Positions 17,329 through 26,539 of a stretch of DNA of 64,000 bases are shown here, one piece after another. Made by a program: the position numbers and the translations under genes. Source of the DNA: Amycolatopsis sp. WAC 01376 (lineage in GTDB: Bacteria > Actinomycetota > Actinomycetes > Mycobacteriales > Pseudonocardiaceae); NCBI RefSeq assembly GCF_003947415.1, contig NZ_QHKL01000007.1:496001-560000 (forward strand), in the 5' to 3' direction. Under the pieces are notes generated by a model that worked only from the letters and a program-made list of their open reading frames with translations, did no database searches and was not told the origin of the DNA. Position 1 is the stretch's first letter, and each line of letters opens with the position of its first letter.

Positions 17329-17523
17329 CGGGCTTGGCATCAACCCGCAGCCGGAGCCTTCACTACTCGCCGAGGTTCCGGACTCTCGGTGCCCGCATGA
17401 CCACGTGCTGCACCGGTCCGGTCGGTTCGGCCGGTCGGACCGGCGCCGAGCACTGCGAACAGCCGCAGGATTGCGGAATTCGGGTGCATCCATACGCTCG
17501 CTCGTCGGCTACGTTCGCAGGTC

Positions 17524-17955
17524 ATGGTCGATCGCCGAAGATGCCTGTTCCTGGTCCCCGTGGTGCTGCTCGCCTCCGGTTGCGCGACGGCCGAGCCGAC
17601 GCCGATCTTCGCCGCGGCGAGTTCGAACCCTCCCGCCGGGAGCGGGCCGATGATGGAGGCGGCGGCTCCGTCCGGCACGCCGTTCGTCGCGGCGGACGGG
17701 CGGGAGCTGAAGGCCTGCTCCGACGGGGAGTGCGAGGTCCTGGTGAAGACCGGTGACCAGATCCCCAACGACGGCGGCGCCGGTCCGCTTTCGGTCGCGG
17801 TCCAGGCCGGAAAAGTGGGTCTGGCCCCCGCATCCGGCGGGATGGGCGGGGCGGTGTCCGGACCCGCGGGGATGGTCCATCAGATCAACCGTCAGGTGAT
17901 CGCCGTCGTCGCGGTGCAGGGTGGCGAGGGGATCATCCGGCTCAGCAAGAGGTGA
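17524..17955 (+). CDS. putative lipoprotein, function unknown
   Basis: 143-aa protein with a lipoprotein signal: basic N-terminus MVDRRRC, a hydrophobic stretch LFLVPVVLLASG, and the lipobox cysteine C20 (LASGC). The mature part is small, glycine/alanine-rich, with ACSDGECEVLVKTGDQIP carrying two cysteines. No domain is recognised. Its 3' end overlaps the convergent nucleotidyltransferase by 14 bp. Confidence 0.7.
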   Translation: MVDRRRCLFLVPVVLLASGCATAEPTPIFAAASSNPPAGSGPMMEAAAPSGTPFVAADGRELKACSDGECEVLVKTGDQIPNDGGAGPLSVAVQAGKVGLAPASGGMGGAVSGPAGMVHQINRQVIAVVAVQGGEGIIRLSKR

Positions 17956-18691
17956 CGGGCTCTTCGAGCGCGCGACGAAGGGCGGCCGCACGCTCGGCAT
18001 CGTGATGCTCGACGACGGTCAGGTAGTGCCGAACCAGGGCCTGCCGAGACCGTTCGAGTTCCGTCAAGCCGACCGACGTCGCCCGGCCGGCACTCAACGC
18101 CGCCAGCGCATGGGCGGGCAAGCGGTCGACCTCACGGCCATGCCAGGGATTCAAGCCGTACCGCAGGCACAACAAGGTGATGATCTGGTCGCGAAGCTCG
18201 TCGAGCATCATGACGGCTTGCCACGATCGCCCGCGGGCGATCGCCGAGCGGGCGTGGATCGCATAGAGCCAGGCCATACCGATCGTCTGCGCACTGCTGG
18301 GACCTGGCGAACTCGTCGGCTCGTTGGCCCGGCCGAAGACGAGCCGGAAGCCGTCCTCGGTGGCGCGGAACTGATCGCGGGGCCAGAACGACAGGTCCAC
18401 CTGCAGCGACGAGTCGAGCAGGAACACCCGATAGCGCACGCCCTCGCGCGAGATCACGTCGAGAGTGTCGGCGACCCCGAACCTGTCGTCGAGCAATCGA
18501 GTCCACCGCGCGACGACCGCGGGCTCGTCCACGTCGTCGGCGAGCTGGAGGACGAGATCGAGGTCCGACCAGCGATCCTCGACGCCGCGAGCGGTCGATC
18601 CGACAAGAGCGGCGCCGACGATGTCCACGTCACGGCGGGCCGCGGCGATGAGTTCGTCACGCACTCGGGCGCGTTCCTCGACGTCGAACAC
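17942..18691 (-). CDS. nucleotidyltransferase-domain protein
   Basis: 249-aa protein with the minimal nucleotidyltransferase signature GSTARGVEDRWSDLDLVL near residues 27-44 and a third acidic position in VDLSFWPRD, as in aminoglycoside adenylyltransferases and MNT-type enzymes. The C-terminal half is helical. The GTG at 18691 is supported by AGGAGG 5 nt upstream. Substrate unknown; the domain alone does not prove antibiotic modification. Confidence 0.8.
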   Translation of the reverse strand: MFDVEERARVRDELIAAARRDVDIVGAALVGSTARGVEDRWSDLDLVLQLADDVDEPAVVARWTRLLDDRFGVADTLDVISREGVRYRVFLLDSSLQVDLSFWPRDQFRATEDGFRLVFGRANEPTSSPGPSSAQTIGMAWLYAIHARSAIARGRSWQAVMMLDELRDQIITLLCLRYGLNPWHGREVDRLPAHALAALSAGRATSVGLTELERSRQALVRHYLTVVEHHDAERAAALRRALEEPVTSC

Positions 18692-18701
18692 CAGTCCTCC
18701 T

Positions 18702-18719
18702 GTACCTACTAGTATGTAC
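18702..18719. promoter_or_regulatory. imperfect 18-bp palindrome between divergent genes
   Basis: GTACCTACTAGTATGTAC lies between the nucleotidyltransferase and DUF4865 genes and touches the ribosome-binding site of the former. It may be an operator for a regulator encoded elsewhere. Confidence 0.35.
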
Positions 18720-18731
18720 GGCATGCATGCG

Positions 18732-19370
18732 ATGCAGTACGAAATCACCCTCCCAGCCGACTACGACATGGGCATCATCCGCGAGCGCGTCGCCACGCGC
18801 GGGCATTTGCTGGACGACTTCGACGGCCTCGGGCTGAAGGTCTACGGGATCCGTGAACGCGGCGTCGACGGCTCGACGCTGAACCAGTACTCGCCGTTCT
18901 ACCTGTGGCACGACGAGGCCGGGATGAACGCGTTCTTGTTCGGCGGCCCGTTCAGCGGCATCGTCGAATCGTTCGGGCGTCCCGCCGTGCAGCACTGGAC
19001 GGTGCTCGGCTTCGAGGAGGGGGCCGCGTTCGGCGATCCTCCGGTCGCGGCGGGAAAGCACGTCGTGACGATCCCCGCGGAGACCGACCCGGTCGCCTTC
19101 CTCGGCGAGGCTCTCGACGGGCTTCGCGAGCATCTACGCCAGGACGGCGCCCATTCGGGCGCGCTGGCCGTCGATCCGCGGACCTGGCAGGTGGTCCGCT
19201 ACAGCCTGTGGGCCGGCGAGGCTCCGGAGTCGGACGAAGTCCGGTACCGGATCCTCCACCTGTCCTCGCCGCAGCTGGCCGAGCTGCGGCGAGGACGGCA
19301 GTGGGATCAGCCGAGCAGTGCGGCGAACAACGCGCCCGGATCGGCTTCGGGCGGACCGGCGGGCCACTGA
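18732..19370 (+). CDS. DUF4865-family protein
   Basis: 212-aa protein beginning MQYEITLPADYDMGIIRERV, the typical DUF4865 N-terminus, with the family's FYLWHDEAGMNAFLFGGPF motif in the first half. Function is unknown; homologues commonly sit near LysR or TetR regulators and putative monooxygenases. ATGs at 18723 and 18714 are alternatives. Its last 64 bp overlap the convergent SWIM gene. Confidence 0.8.
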   Translation: MQYEITLPADYDMGIIRERVATRGHLLDDFDGLGLKVYGIRERGVDGSTLNQYSPFYLWHDEAGMNAFLFGGPFSGIVESFGRPAVQHWTVLGFEEGAAFGDPPVAAGKHVVTIPAETDPVAFLGEALDGLREHLRQDGAHSGALAVDPRTWQVVRYSLWAGEAPESDEVRYRILHLSSPQLAELRRGRQWDQPSSAANNAPGSASGGPAGH

Positions 19371-20467
19371 TCCCGGTACGGGTACCAGAGCCCGTCCTTG
19401 CCCAGCCGCACCTGCACCCCGGTCCCGTGGACGCTGCAGTGGTTGCGTTCGACGTCCAGGCTCTGGCCGGGATCGTCCACCACCTCGGTGAACGCGGCCC
19501 GCGCGCGGCCCATCGCCTGCGACGGCGGTGTCCACGCGGTCTCCAGCACCTCGAGCCCGGCCCGGCCGCCGTTCCGCCAGGCGAGCACGGCGCGGTCGAA
19601 GTCCTCACCGTTCTCGGCCGGACGCAGCCTGTCGGCGACCTCCGGACGAGTGGCGGCGAGGCGGACGGCGTCCTGTTTGCGGGTGAGCTTCGGCTGTGAC
19701 GTCAGCAGCGCACCAGCCGCCTGTCCCGCGTTGGCGACCAGCAGGGCGAAGGTCTCCGACGGGATATCGGGCGCGCCGGGCACGGTCGGGCCACCAGCGG
19801 GAACGAACGCGCCGAGGTCCGGCAATGGTCCTGGCTCGTCGGCGTAGGCCCGCTCGGCCGGGACGCCGTCGTCTCCCGTGCGCACGAACCGGGGCGCGTT
19901 GCGGCGCTGGAGCTCGTCGAGCAGTTCCCGCTCCCCCTTGCCGCGCATCAGCAGCAGCACGAAGGGATCCGCGTCGAGCAGCCACGATGCCTGGAACGAC
20001 AGCGCCGCGGCATGGCGGCACGGCAGCTCCCAGCCGGGGCAGTCGCAGTCCGGTTCCAGGTCGCCGATGCCGGGCAGCAGATGCACCCCGGCGTCGTCGG
20101 CGGCCTCGACGAGGTCGTGCGGCATGTCCCGGTCCAGCAGCGCGGCGAGATGCCCGGCACGGGAGGCGACCCGATCGAGGAACCGGTCCCATTCGTCCTC
20201 GGTCAGTTCCGCGAGGCGGACCTCGGTGCGGTACTGGCCTTCCTGGTCGTCGACCACGGCGGCGATCCGGCCGGGGCTGACCGTGATCGGGCCGACCCGG
20301 CCCCCCGCGGCGTACTTACGGCCCTGTTTGAGCTGCCGCAGGTCCAGCGCGGTGTCCTCCATCGCGTTGATCCACGCGCGGCCCCACCACGAGCGGGCGA
20401 ACTGGCCGTGGCCGCCCTGCCGCCCGAAGGCGGGGAAGCCGCGGACGCGATCGTCGGGCGTACTCAT
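19307..20467 (-). CDS. SWIM zinc-finger protein
   Basis: 386-aa protein with a SWIM finger, C-x-C...C-x-H (DCDCPGWELPCRHAAAL), near residues 140-156, preceded by FARSWWGRAWINAME, a block found in bacterial SWIM proteins partnered with SNF2 helicases. The start overlaps the helicase stop (ATGA), so the two are made together and likely act together on DNA or RNA. The overlap of its 3' end with DUF4865 is 64 bp. Confidence 0.9.
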   Translation of the reverse strand: MSTPDDRVRGFPAFGRQGGHGQFARSWWGRAWINAMEDTALDLRQLKQGRKYAAGGRVGPITVSPGRIAAVVDDQEGQYRTEVRLAELTEDEWDRFLDRVASRAGHLAALLDRDMPHDLVEAADDAGVHLLPGIGDLEPDCDCPGWELPCRHAAALSFQASWLLDADPFVLLLMRGKGERELLDELQRRNAPRFVRTGDDGVPAERAYADEPGPLPDLGAFVPAGGPTVPGAPDIPSETFALLVANAGQAAGALLTSQPKLTRKQDAVRLAATRPEVADRLRPAENGEDFDRAVLAWRNGGRAGLEVLETAWTPPSQAMGRARAAFTEVVDDPGQSLDVERNHCSVHGTGVQVRLGKDGLWYPYRDQWPAGPPEADPGALFAALLG

Positions 20468-23181
20468 CGGCGACTCCTCAGCTCGACCAGATCGGCCAGT
20501 TCCGCGTCGGTCAGTTCGGTCAGGGCGGCCTCGCCGCCGGCGAGCACCGCGTCGGCGAGCGCGCGTTTCTCCCGCAGCATCGCCGCGATCCGGTCCTCGA
20601 CCGTGCCCTCGGCGATGAGCCGGTGCACCTGCACCGGCCTGGTCTGCCCGATCCGGTACGCGCGGTCGGTCGCCTGATCCTCCACCGCGGGATTCCACCA
20701 GCGGTCGTAGTGCACGACGTGATCGGCGCGGGTGAGGTTGAGCCCGGTCCCCGCCGCCTTGAGCGACAGCAGGAACACCGGCACCTCACCGGCCTGGAAC
20801 CGGCGCACGAGATCCTCGCGTTTGGGCACCGGCGTGCCGCCGTGCAGCAGCTGCGTGCCGATCCCGCGCTGCGCGAGATGACGTTCCAGCAGCCGCGCCA
20901 TCGCCACGTACTGCGTGAACACCAGCACCGCGCCGTCCTCGGCGAGGATCGTGCCCAGCAGCTCGTCGAGCAGTTCGAGCTTGCCCGACCGGCCGTCCAG
21001 CACCGCGTCCGACGGTTCCTTGAGGTACTGCGCGGGGTGGTTGCAGATCTGCTTGAGCCCGGTGAGCAGCTTGACGATCCGGCCGCGGCGCGCGATGCCC
21101 TCGCTGCCGGCGATGTCGGCCATCAGTTCGCGCACCGTGGCCTCGTACAGGGCCGCCTGCTCGGCCGTGAGCGTCACCGGCCGGTCGGTCTCGGTCTTGG
21201 CAGGCAGTTCCGGCGCGATCCCCGGATCCGATTTGCGGCGACGCAACAGGAACGGGCGGACGAGCCGGGACAGTCGTTCCGCGGCGTCGGGGTCCTTTCC
21301 GGACTCGACCGGTTTCGCCCACACACGACGGAAATCGGCCATGGTGCCGAGCAGCCCCGGCGTCGTCCAGTCCAGGATCGCCCACAGCTCGGAGAGGTTG
21401 TTCTCGACCGGTGTGCCCGTCAGCGCCACCCGCGCCGACGACGTCAGCGTCCGCAACGCCTTCGCCGTGCCGGAGCGGTGATTCTTGACGTGCTGGGCCT
21501 CGTCGGCGACCAGCAATCCCCACTGGACACCGCCAAGGGGTTCCGGGTCGACGCGCAGGGTGCCGTAGGTCGTGAGCACGAAGCCGTTCCCGAGTTCGTC
21601 GAGCGAGCGTTCGGTGCCGTGGAACCGGCGCACCGGGACGCCGGGGGCGAACCGGGTGATCTCGCGTTCCCAGTTCCCCAGCAGAGAGGCCGGGCAGACG
21701 ACCAGGGTCGGGCCGTCCGCGCGATGCAGGTGGAGCGAGATCAGCGTGATCGTCTTGCCGAGCCCCATGTCGTCGGCGAGACAGCCGCCGAGCCCGATCG
21801 ACGTCATCGCGGTGAGCCACTGCAGGCCGCGCATCTGGTAGTCCCGCAGGGTCGCGGCCAGGCCTCGCGGCGGTGCCTGCGGTTCGGGCGGGGCGAGCAG
21901 CCGCTCCCGCAACGCGGCGAGCCAGCCGTCGGTGAGGACGTCCACGCGTTCACCGTCGACCTCGGCCGTCCCGCTCAAGGCGGCGCCGAGCGCGTCGATC
22001 GGTGTCAGCGGTTTCAGGGCACGGTCCCGTGCCTTCGCCGCCAGCGCCGGATCGACCAGCACCCACTGATCACGCAGCCGCACGACGGGACGGTGCGCCT
22101 CGGCCAGCGCGTCCATCTCGGCCGCGGTGAGCGGCGCGCCACCGAGCGCGAGCTGCCAGTCGAACTGCAGCAGCGTGCCCCCGGCGAAGAAGGACGGCAG
22201 GTCGTCCGGCGGCGCCGCACCGCCGCCGACGACGGCCTTCGCGCTCAGATCGCGGACGAGACCGGCGGGCCAGTGCACCTCGATACCCGCCGTGGCCAGC
22301 AGGGGCGCGGCCGTGGTGAGCAGCTCGGTGATGTCGGTGTCGCCGAGCACGACCTCATCGGGCACCGCGGCGCCGAGCAGAGGTTCCAGCGGTGGCCACA
22401 GTTGTGCGGCGCGGCGCAGAGCCAACATGACGTCGATCCGCGCTCGCGGGCCGAACCGGTCGTCACCCGACCAGAGCGCGGCGGCATCGATCAGGACGCC
22501 GGGGTCGGCGAGGCTGTGCACCTGGACGACCCCGCTGAAGCGGCCGCTCGTGAAGTCGTCGCCCGGTGCCTCGATCCGCACCGAGACCCGGACCCCGGAG
22601 TCCAGCCCGGCCGCGACCTCGGCCGCCCAGTCCCGCAGCTGCGGAAGGCGGTGCGAGGGTGCGGCGGCGAACGCCTTGACGCCCGCCGCCTGCGCGGCCG
22701 CGGGCGTGCGGGGAAGGGTGTCGGCCACGGCGTCGAGGAACGCGCGCAGCAACGGATATCGCGCGGGGAGCAGGTTTCCCTCGCCCGGGATCGCTCGTGC
22801 CCGGGCCGGCATCGCTTCGGACAGCTCGCGCAGCCAGGCGGCGTCGGCGGGTTCCAGCGGGCCCGCGCGCCAGGCGTCCACATCGGACTCCGTGAGCCCG
22901 GGAAGCAGCCTGCCCGCCTCGGCGAGCTTCAACGCCGCCGTGGCCGCCGTGCTCCAAAAGCGCGCGGAGGGATCGTCGCTCTCACGAAGCCGCAGCAGCG
23001 CGGGGAGCGCCTCGGCCATCGGGAGCCGTACGCACGGCACCGTGACGATCTCGGGGAGGGCGACTGTCACCTCCCCGGCCCCCGGCGTGCTCCCGTCGGC
23101 GTTCCAGAAGACGAATCCGCTGGTCCGAGGGGGATTCTTCGGTTCGAAAACAACACTGCCGAAACCGTCGTGAGACGCCAC
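20464..23181 (-). CDS. SNF2-family DNA-dependent ATPase/helicase
   Basis: 905-aa Swi2/Snf2 ATPase. The N-terminal half is the bacterial SNF2-associated domain. The motor follows: motif I LADDMGLGKTIT, Ia VVCPASLLGNWERE, motif II DEAQ (LVADEAQHVKN), motif III LTGTPVENNLSELW, motif V SLKAAGTGLNLTRADHV and motif VI DQATDRAYRIGQTRPV. All are intact, so it should translocate on DNA. A GTG at 23181 follows a GGGG. It forms an operon with the SWIM gene; such pairs are common in actinobacteria and are thought to act in chromosome maintenance or defence, but the role here is not shown. Confidence 0.93.
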   Translation of the reverse strand: MASHDGFGSVVFEPKNPPRTSGFVFWNADGSTPGAGEVTVALPEIVTVPCVRLPMAEALPALLRLRESDDPSARFWSTAATAALKLAEAGRLLPGLTESDVDAWRAGPLEPADAAWLRELSEAMPARARAIPGEGNLLPARYPLLRAFLDAVADTLPRTPAAAQAAGVKAFAAAPSHRLPQLRDWAAEVAAGLDSGVRVSVRIEAPGDDFTSGRFSGVVQVHSLADPGVLIDAAALWSGDDRFGPRARIDVMLALRRAAQLWPPLEPLLGAAVPDEVVLGDTDITELLTTAAPLLATAGIEVHWPAGLVRDLSAKAVVGGGAAPPDDLPSFFAGGTLLQFDWQLALGGAPLTAAEMDALAEAHRPVVRLRDQWVLVDPALAAKARDRALKPLTPIDALGAALSGTAEVDGERVDVLTDGWLAALRERLLAPPEPQAPPRGLAATLRDYQMRGLQWLTAMTSIGLGGCLADDMGLGKTITLISLHLHRADGPTLVVCPASLLGNWEREITRFAPGVPVRRFHGTERSLDELGNGFVLTTYGTLRVDPEPLGGVQWGLLVADEAQHVKNHRSGTAKALRTLTSSARVALTGTPVENNLSELWAILDWTTPGLLGTMADFRRVWAKPVESGKDPDAAERLSRLVRPFLLRRRKSDPGIAPELPAKTETDRPVTLTAEQAALYEATVRELMADIAGSEGIARRGRIVKLLTGLKQICNHPAQYLKEPSDAVLDGRSGKLELLDELLGTILAEDGAVLVFTQYVAMARLLERHLAQRGIGTQLLHGGTPVPKREDLVRRFQAGEVPVFLLSLKAAGTGLNLTRADHVVHYDRWWNPAVEDQATDRAYRIGQTRPVQVHRLIAEGTVEDRIAAMLREKRALADAVLAGGEAALTELTDAELADLVELRSRR

Positions 23182-23194
23182 TCAACCCCAATCT

Positions 23195-23239
23195 CTGTAC
23201 GGTGTACAGTTCAGGATAACACAACTCTGTACACCGTAG
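23195..23239. promoter_or_regulatory. paired operator boxes between SNF2 and TetR genes
   Basis: CTGTAC-GGT-GTACAG is a perfect inverted repeat at 23195-23209. A second, related box on the opposite strand (reading CTCTACGGTGTACAGAG) spans about 23223-23239. Their position in the 68-bp divergent gap suggests that the TetR protein controls itself and possibly the helicase operon. Confidence 0.65.
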
Positions 23240-23249
23240 AGAGAACGTG

Positions 23250-24029
23250 ATGACAGACGCGGACCACACCGGCACGGGCGATCCACGGCGGACCATCGAA
23301 CTGCTCTGGGGTGTGCGCGAGAAACCCCGTCGCGGCCCCAAACCGAAGCTCACCGTCGACGAGATCGTCACCACCGCGATCGAACTGGCCGACACCGAGG
23401 GCATCACCGCGCTGTCGGTGCGCCGGGGCGCGGAGAGGCTCGGCGTCTCCCCCATGACGATCTACACCTACATCCCCGGCCGCGCCGAACTGCTCGACCT
23501 GATGATCGACCGGGTCCACGGCGAACTGACCGATCCGCCGGAGAGCCACGACTGGCGGGTCACGATGACGATCCTCGCCGAAGACGCCTGGGAGCTGTAC
23601 CACCGGCATCCGTGGATGCTCCAGCTCACCACCGGCCGTCTCCCCCTCGGCCCGCACACCTTCGCCAAACACGAACGCGAACTCAAGGCCGTCGACGCGA
23701 TCGGGCTCACCGACCTGGAGATGGACGCCGTGGTGGCGATGGTCAACGGATTCGTCCAGGGCATCGCGCGCGGTTCGGTCGAATCGGCGAGTCTCGTGCG
23801 GCGATCCGGGCTGACCGACATGGAGTGGTGGACGGCCAGCGCGCCCGTACTGGCGGAGATCCCCGAAGCCGACGCCGGGCTTTTCCCGCTCGCGGCGCGA
23901 ATCGGGCAGGCGGCTGGGGAGACGCACGGTGCGGCGAGCGCGCCGCTGCACACCTTCCGGTTCGGGCTGGCGCGGATCCTGGACGGGGTCGAGCAGCTGG
24001 TGAACGGCGGCTCCGGCACCTCGGGGTGA
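23250..24029 (+). CDS. TetR-family regulator (TetR_C_1 type)
   Basis: 259-aa regulator with an N-terminal extension before the helix-turn-helix: VDEIVTTAIELADTEGITAL, then SVRRGAERLGVSPMTIYTYIPGRAELLDLM, followed by a TetR_C_1-like ligand domain (WELYHRHPWMLQL). Start at ATG 23250, just after a GTG at 23247 in the same frame. It is divergent from the SNF2 operon across two operator-like boxes. Confidence 0.88.
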   Translation: MTDADHTGTGDPRRTIELLWGVREKPRRGPKPKLTVDEIVTTAIELADTEGITALSVRRGAERLGVSPMTIYTYIPGRAELLDLMIDRVHGELTDPPESHDWRVTMTILAEDAWELYHRHPWMLQLTTGRLPLGPHTFAKHERELKAVDAIGLTDLEMDAVVAMVNGFVQGIARGSVESASLVRRSGLTDMEWWTASAPVLAEIPEADAGLFPLAARIGQAAGETHGAASAPLHTFRFGLARILDGVEQLVNGGSGTSG

Positions 24030-24063
24030 GGGTACCTACGGCGGGTGGGTCGGGATCGCAGGT

Positions 24064-24114
24064 CCGTGAGGGGCCCCTTCCCTACCCTGAGAGTAGGGAA
24101 GGAGGCCCTCACGG
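24064..24114. terminator. hairpin after TetR gene
   Basis: Arms CCGTGAGGGGCCCCTTCCCTAC and GTAGGGAAGGAGGCCCTCACGG pair with one or two mismatches around CCTGAGA. It shares modules with the hairpin at 17148. It lies 35 bp after the TetR stop and is oriented as a terminator. Confidence 0.7.
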
Positions 24115-24213
24115 CATGCCCTGCTGAGCTCGACCCGGGCCGAGGCTGCGGGGCGGGAGCACCACCTTGAGCCTCGGCTCAGCCGAGGAAACTCGACCTT
24201 CACCCCTTCCCGA

Positions 24214-24305
24214 GTACATGAAGGACCCCATCCTTGCGCCCAGGTACAGGAAGGACCCCTTCATGTACCTCAAACCAGGCATCACGCAAGAAGCGCCGCA
24301 GGTAC
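24214..24305 (+). repeat. dispersed ~90-bp hairpin element, copy 1
   Basis: A 55-bp imperfect hairpin (24214-24268, outer arms GTACATGAAGG) is followed by a tail containing GGCATCACGCAAGAAGCGCC. The reverse complement of 59577-59667 carries the same hairpin, also 55 bp, and the same tail at roughly 90% identity. Hence this is a small repeated element, not just a terminator. Confidence 0.75.
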
Positions 24306-24347
24306 CTGACTGGCGACCCCGCACTCACGACCCTGAGCGCAAGAAGC

Positions 24348-24593
24348 TTACTTGCCGCGTCGTCGCAATGACCGGTACAGCAGCCACAGCCCCAGCGCGA
24401 CCGGGGTCAGGACCGCGGTGAACAGGATTCCCGCGAACATCCCGTAGCCGTGCGGATCGGAGGACACGCCGGCGGCGCTGAGCACCGCGCGGCCGACGAG
24501 CAGCACGATCACCGCGGCGACGCAGGCGAACGCGCCGAGCACGAAGCGTCGGAGCACCGTCCGCGATGTACTTTCCTGAGTGCCCATGTTCAC
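24348..24593 (-). CDS. small two-helix membrane protein
   Basis: 81-aa protein with two clear transmembrane segments (VLGAFACVAAVIVLLVGRAV and AGILFTAVLTPVALGLWLLY) and a basic C-terminus YRSLRRRGK. No family is recognised. It starts at a GTG 4 bp after the lipoprotein stop (ATG 24587 is an alternative), so it is probably the last gene of the T7SS-type operon. Confidence 0.6.
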   Translation of the reverse strand: MNMGTQESTSRTVLRRFVLGAFACVAAVIVLLVGRAVLSAAGVSSDPHGYGMFAGILFTAVLTPVALGLWLLYRSLRRRGK

Positions 24594-24597
24594 AACG

Positions 24598-25155
24598 TCA
24601 CTTCGGGTCGGGAGTACAGACGGTCAGGAACGACTTTCCGTTCTCACGTTGGACGTCGGCCGCGTCCAACCAGCCGCTCCGGCCGAACAGATAGCTCCCG
24701 GATGGTTTCTGAGCCGACTCGCGCAGCACCTGGGCGACGTCGGCCTTGGCGCCGTTCGCTTTCGGGCCGTCGACGGCGACGCTGACCGAGCCCGCCTTGG
24801 TCCAGTCGTACCCCGCGGGCAGCGGCGTCCGCACCTGGAGCGGGCCACCGGTGTCCGGGACAGATTCCCCGGCGGTTTTCAGCAGGTCCAGGTGCTCGAC
24901 CCGCACTCCCGGCCGCGGCGCGGCCCACACCTGTTCCGTGCTCGCCTGGGTGCCGGAGTCGAACGTCAGCCTCAGGCCGGTGACCCCCTCGCACGGGGTG
25001 CCCGTCCACAGTTTCAGGACGCCGTCCTCCACGCGGAACCCGGCCTCCGGCGGCAGTGACGGCGCGAACTGTGCCTTGGTGTCGCACGCCGCGGTCACCG
25101 CCAGCACGAGCATGGCGGCGCAGGCGACGCGCGAACCCCTAGTGATATCCGCCAT
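24598..25155 (-). CDS. putative lipoprotein next to T7SS-type effector
   Basis: 185-aa protein with a lipoprotein signal ending in the lipobox VTAAC (C24). The mature domain is unrecognised, with two further cysteines (TPCEG and the C-terminal FLTVCTPDPK) that could pair. The ATG at 25155 overlaps the 3' end of the WXG/HExxH gene by 17 bp, so the two are coupled. Membrane-anchored lipoproteins commonly serve as immunity or adaptor partners of secreted effectors; that role here is an inference. Confidence 0.72.
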   Translation of the reverse strand: MADITRGSRVACAAMLVLAVTAACDTKAQFAPSLPPEAGFRVEDGVLKLWTGTPCEGVTGLRLTFDSGTQASTEQVWAAPRPGVRVEHLDLLKTAGESVPDTGGPLQVRTPLPAGYDWTKAGSVSVAVDGPKANGAKADVAQVLRESAQKPSGSYLFGRSGWLDAADVQRENGKSFLTVCTPDPK

Positions 25156-26539
25156 CGGTGAGTCCCGCGTCTTCCTCGGTTTCATTGCCGCCGGTGACCT
25201 TCTCCCACGCGTAGGAGGCGAGGAAGCCGGCATAGCCTTCGCGCGCCCATTGCTGGGAGTGACGCTCCTCGTGGTGCAGCAACCGGTCCAAGTCGAGCGA
25301 ACCCCGGGACGCGCCGTTGTCGCCCTCGTACCAGGCGTGACCCGACTTCGCGACCTCTCGGAGTTGCTGCGCCGGATCCTTCGGGTCGTCGATGTTCAGC
25401 ATGAACGTGTCACCCCAGGCGGTTCCGCCTTGCTGACTGAACTGGTCCTGGATGAGGTTCCCGCCGAGGCCCATCATCATGCCGTTCGGAGTGGTCGCCA
25501 GCCGTCCGCCGTTGCCGTGCACGAAGCCCACGTCGTCGTCGTAGCTCCAGGAGTTCTCCCGTTGCCGATCGGTGATCCGCCGCAGTTCCTCGGATCCGTA
25601 CGGGGTCGGCGCGAAGTCGGTCTTCTCGCCTTCGGTGCCGTAGTCGGTGCCCGCGTTCATGATGTAGGTCATCCGGACCGCCTTGGCGGCGTCGTCCCCG
25701 CTGATGTCGGTCGGCATCAGGAAGTACGACTTGAAGGTCCCGTCGCCGTCCTCGTCCTCGCGGATCTCTTCCATGCCGTCGAGGACCTTGAAGTCCTCGG
25801 GCGTGATGTCGTGTTCGTCGGCGATCTTCTTGATGGTGTCGATCGAGACGCCCCGGCGTACGGCGTTCTCGAGCCACTGCCGGTAGTGGCCGGACGCGGG
25901 CGGCCCGCTCAGCAGACCTGCTTCGCGCAGGGACTGCTCCATCTCGACCACTTTGGCGTCGATCTCCCCGCCCTTTTTGGCGCCGGCCAGGGTGGTCGCT
26001 CCGTGGTCACTGATCTCGCCGTCCTGCGCGAGCCGCATCACCCTGGCGAGGGCGGCGTCGATGTTGTTCGCCGCCGTGAGGATCGCCTTGGTTTCCTGCT
26101 CCAGCTGCTTCTTGATGGTTTCGCGGTGCCGTCGGGCTTCGGCGTACTCTTCGGCCTCGAACCGGGACTTCGGCGGCGGGTCGGCGGGTTTGTCGTCCAC
26201 CATCGCGCCGTCGGCGGCGATCCGGAACTGGTAGGTGGCGGCGAGGGAGTCGTTGTTGGCGACCCTGGTCTTGAGCGCGGCCACCTCGTCCGACGCGTTC
26301 TGCAGGGCGTTTTCGACGGCGGAGAGTCCCGCGATCAGGATCTCGGCCTTGTTCCGCGTATCGCCCAGCGAACCGCATGCGCGCTCACCGGCGGGGCCGT
26401 GCCAATCGGGCAGTTTCCTGGCGTCGTCGAGTTCGTCCTGCAAGCCGATGAGTTTGTCCCGCCGCCCACTCAGGTTGGTGGCCGTCGCCTCGAGCGCATC
26501 TGCGTCCCATTTGCGGACGTCGTCGTAGCCGACCGTCAT
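25139..26539 (-). CDS. WXG100-like protein with C-terminal HExxH (predicted T7SS effector)
   Basis: 466-aa protein. Residues 1-100 form a WXG100-like helical hairpin with W46-H47-G48; residues about 120-215 are charged coiled coil (EAEEYAEARRHRETIKKQLEQ); the rest is a mixed domain ending with LLHHEERHSQQWAREGY. HEERH (423-427) is a zinc-metalloprotease-type HExxH motif, and E446 (YAWEK) stands 19 residues later, as the third ligand does in gluzincins. No signal peptide, which fits T7SS export. It overlaps the EspC-like gene upstream (ATGA) and the lipoprotein downstream. A metallopeptidase toxin is the best guess; activity and export are unproven. Confidence 0.78.
   Translation of the reverse strand: MTVGYDDVRKWDADALEATATNLSGRRDKLIGLQDELDDARKLPDWHGPAGERACGSLGDTRNKAEILIAGLSAVENALQNASDEVAALKTRVANNDSLAATYQFRIAADGAMVDDKPADPPPKSRFEAEEYAEARRHRETIKKQLEQETKAILTAANNIDAALARVMRLAQDGEISDHGATTLAGAKKGGEIDAKVVEMEQSLREAGLLSGPPASGHYRQWLENAVRRGVSIDTIKKIADEHDITPEDFKVLDGMEEIREDEDGDGTFKSYFLMPTDISGDDAAKAVRMTYIMNAGTDYGTEGEKTDFAPTPYGSEELRRITDRQRENSWSYDDDVGFVHGNGGRLATTPNGMMMGLGGNLIQDQFSQQGGTAWGDTFMLNIDDPKDPAQQLREVAKSGHAWYEGDNGASRGSLDLDRLLHHEERHSQQWAREGYAGFLASYAWEKVTGGNETEEDAGLTDGGYH

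Noticed and set aside
17942..18691. Aminoglycoside resistance gene
   Set aside because: Only the generic nucleotidyltransferase motif is visible; the rest does not match a known resistance enzyme well enough.
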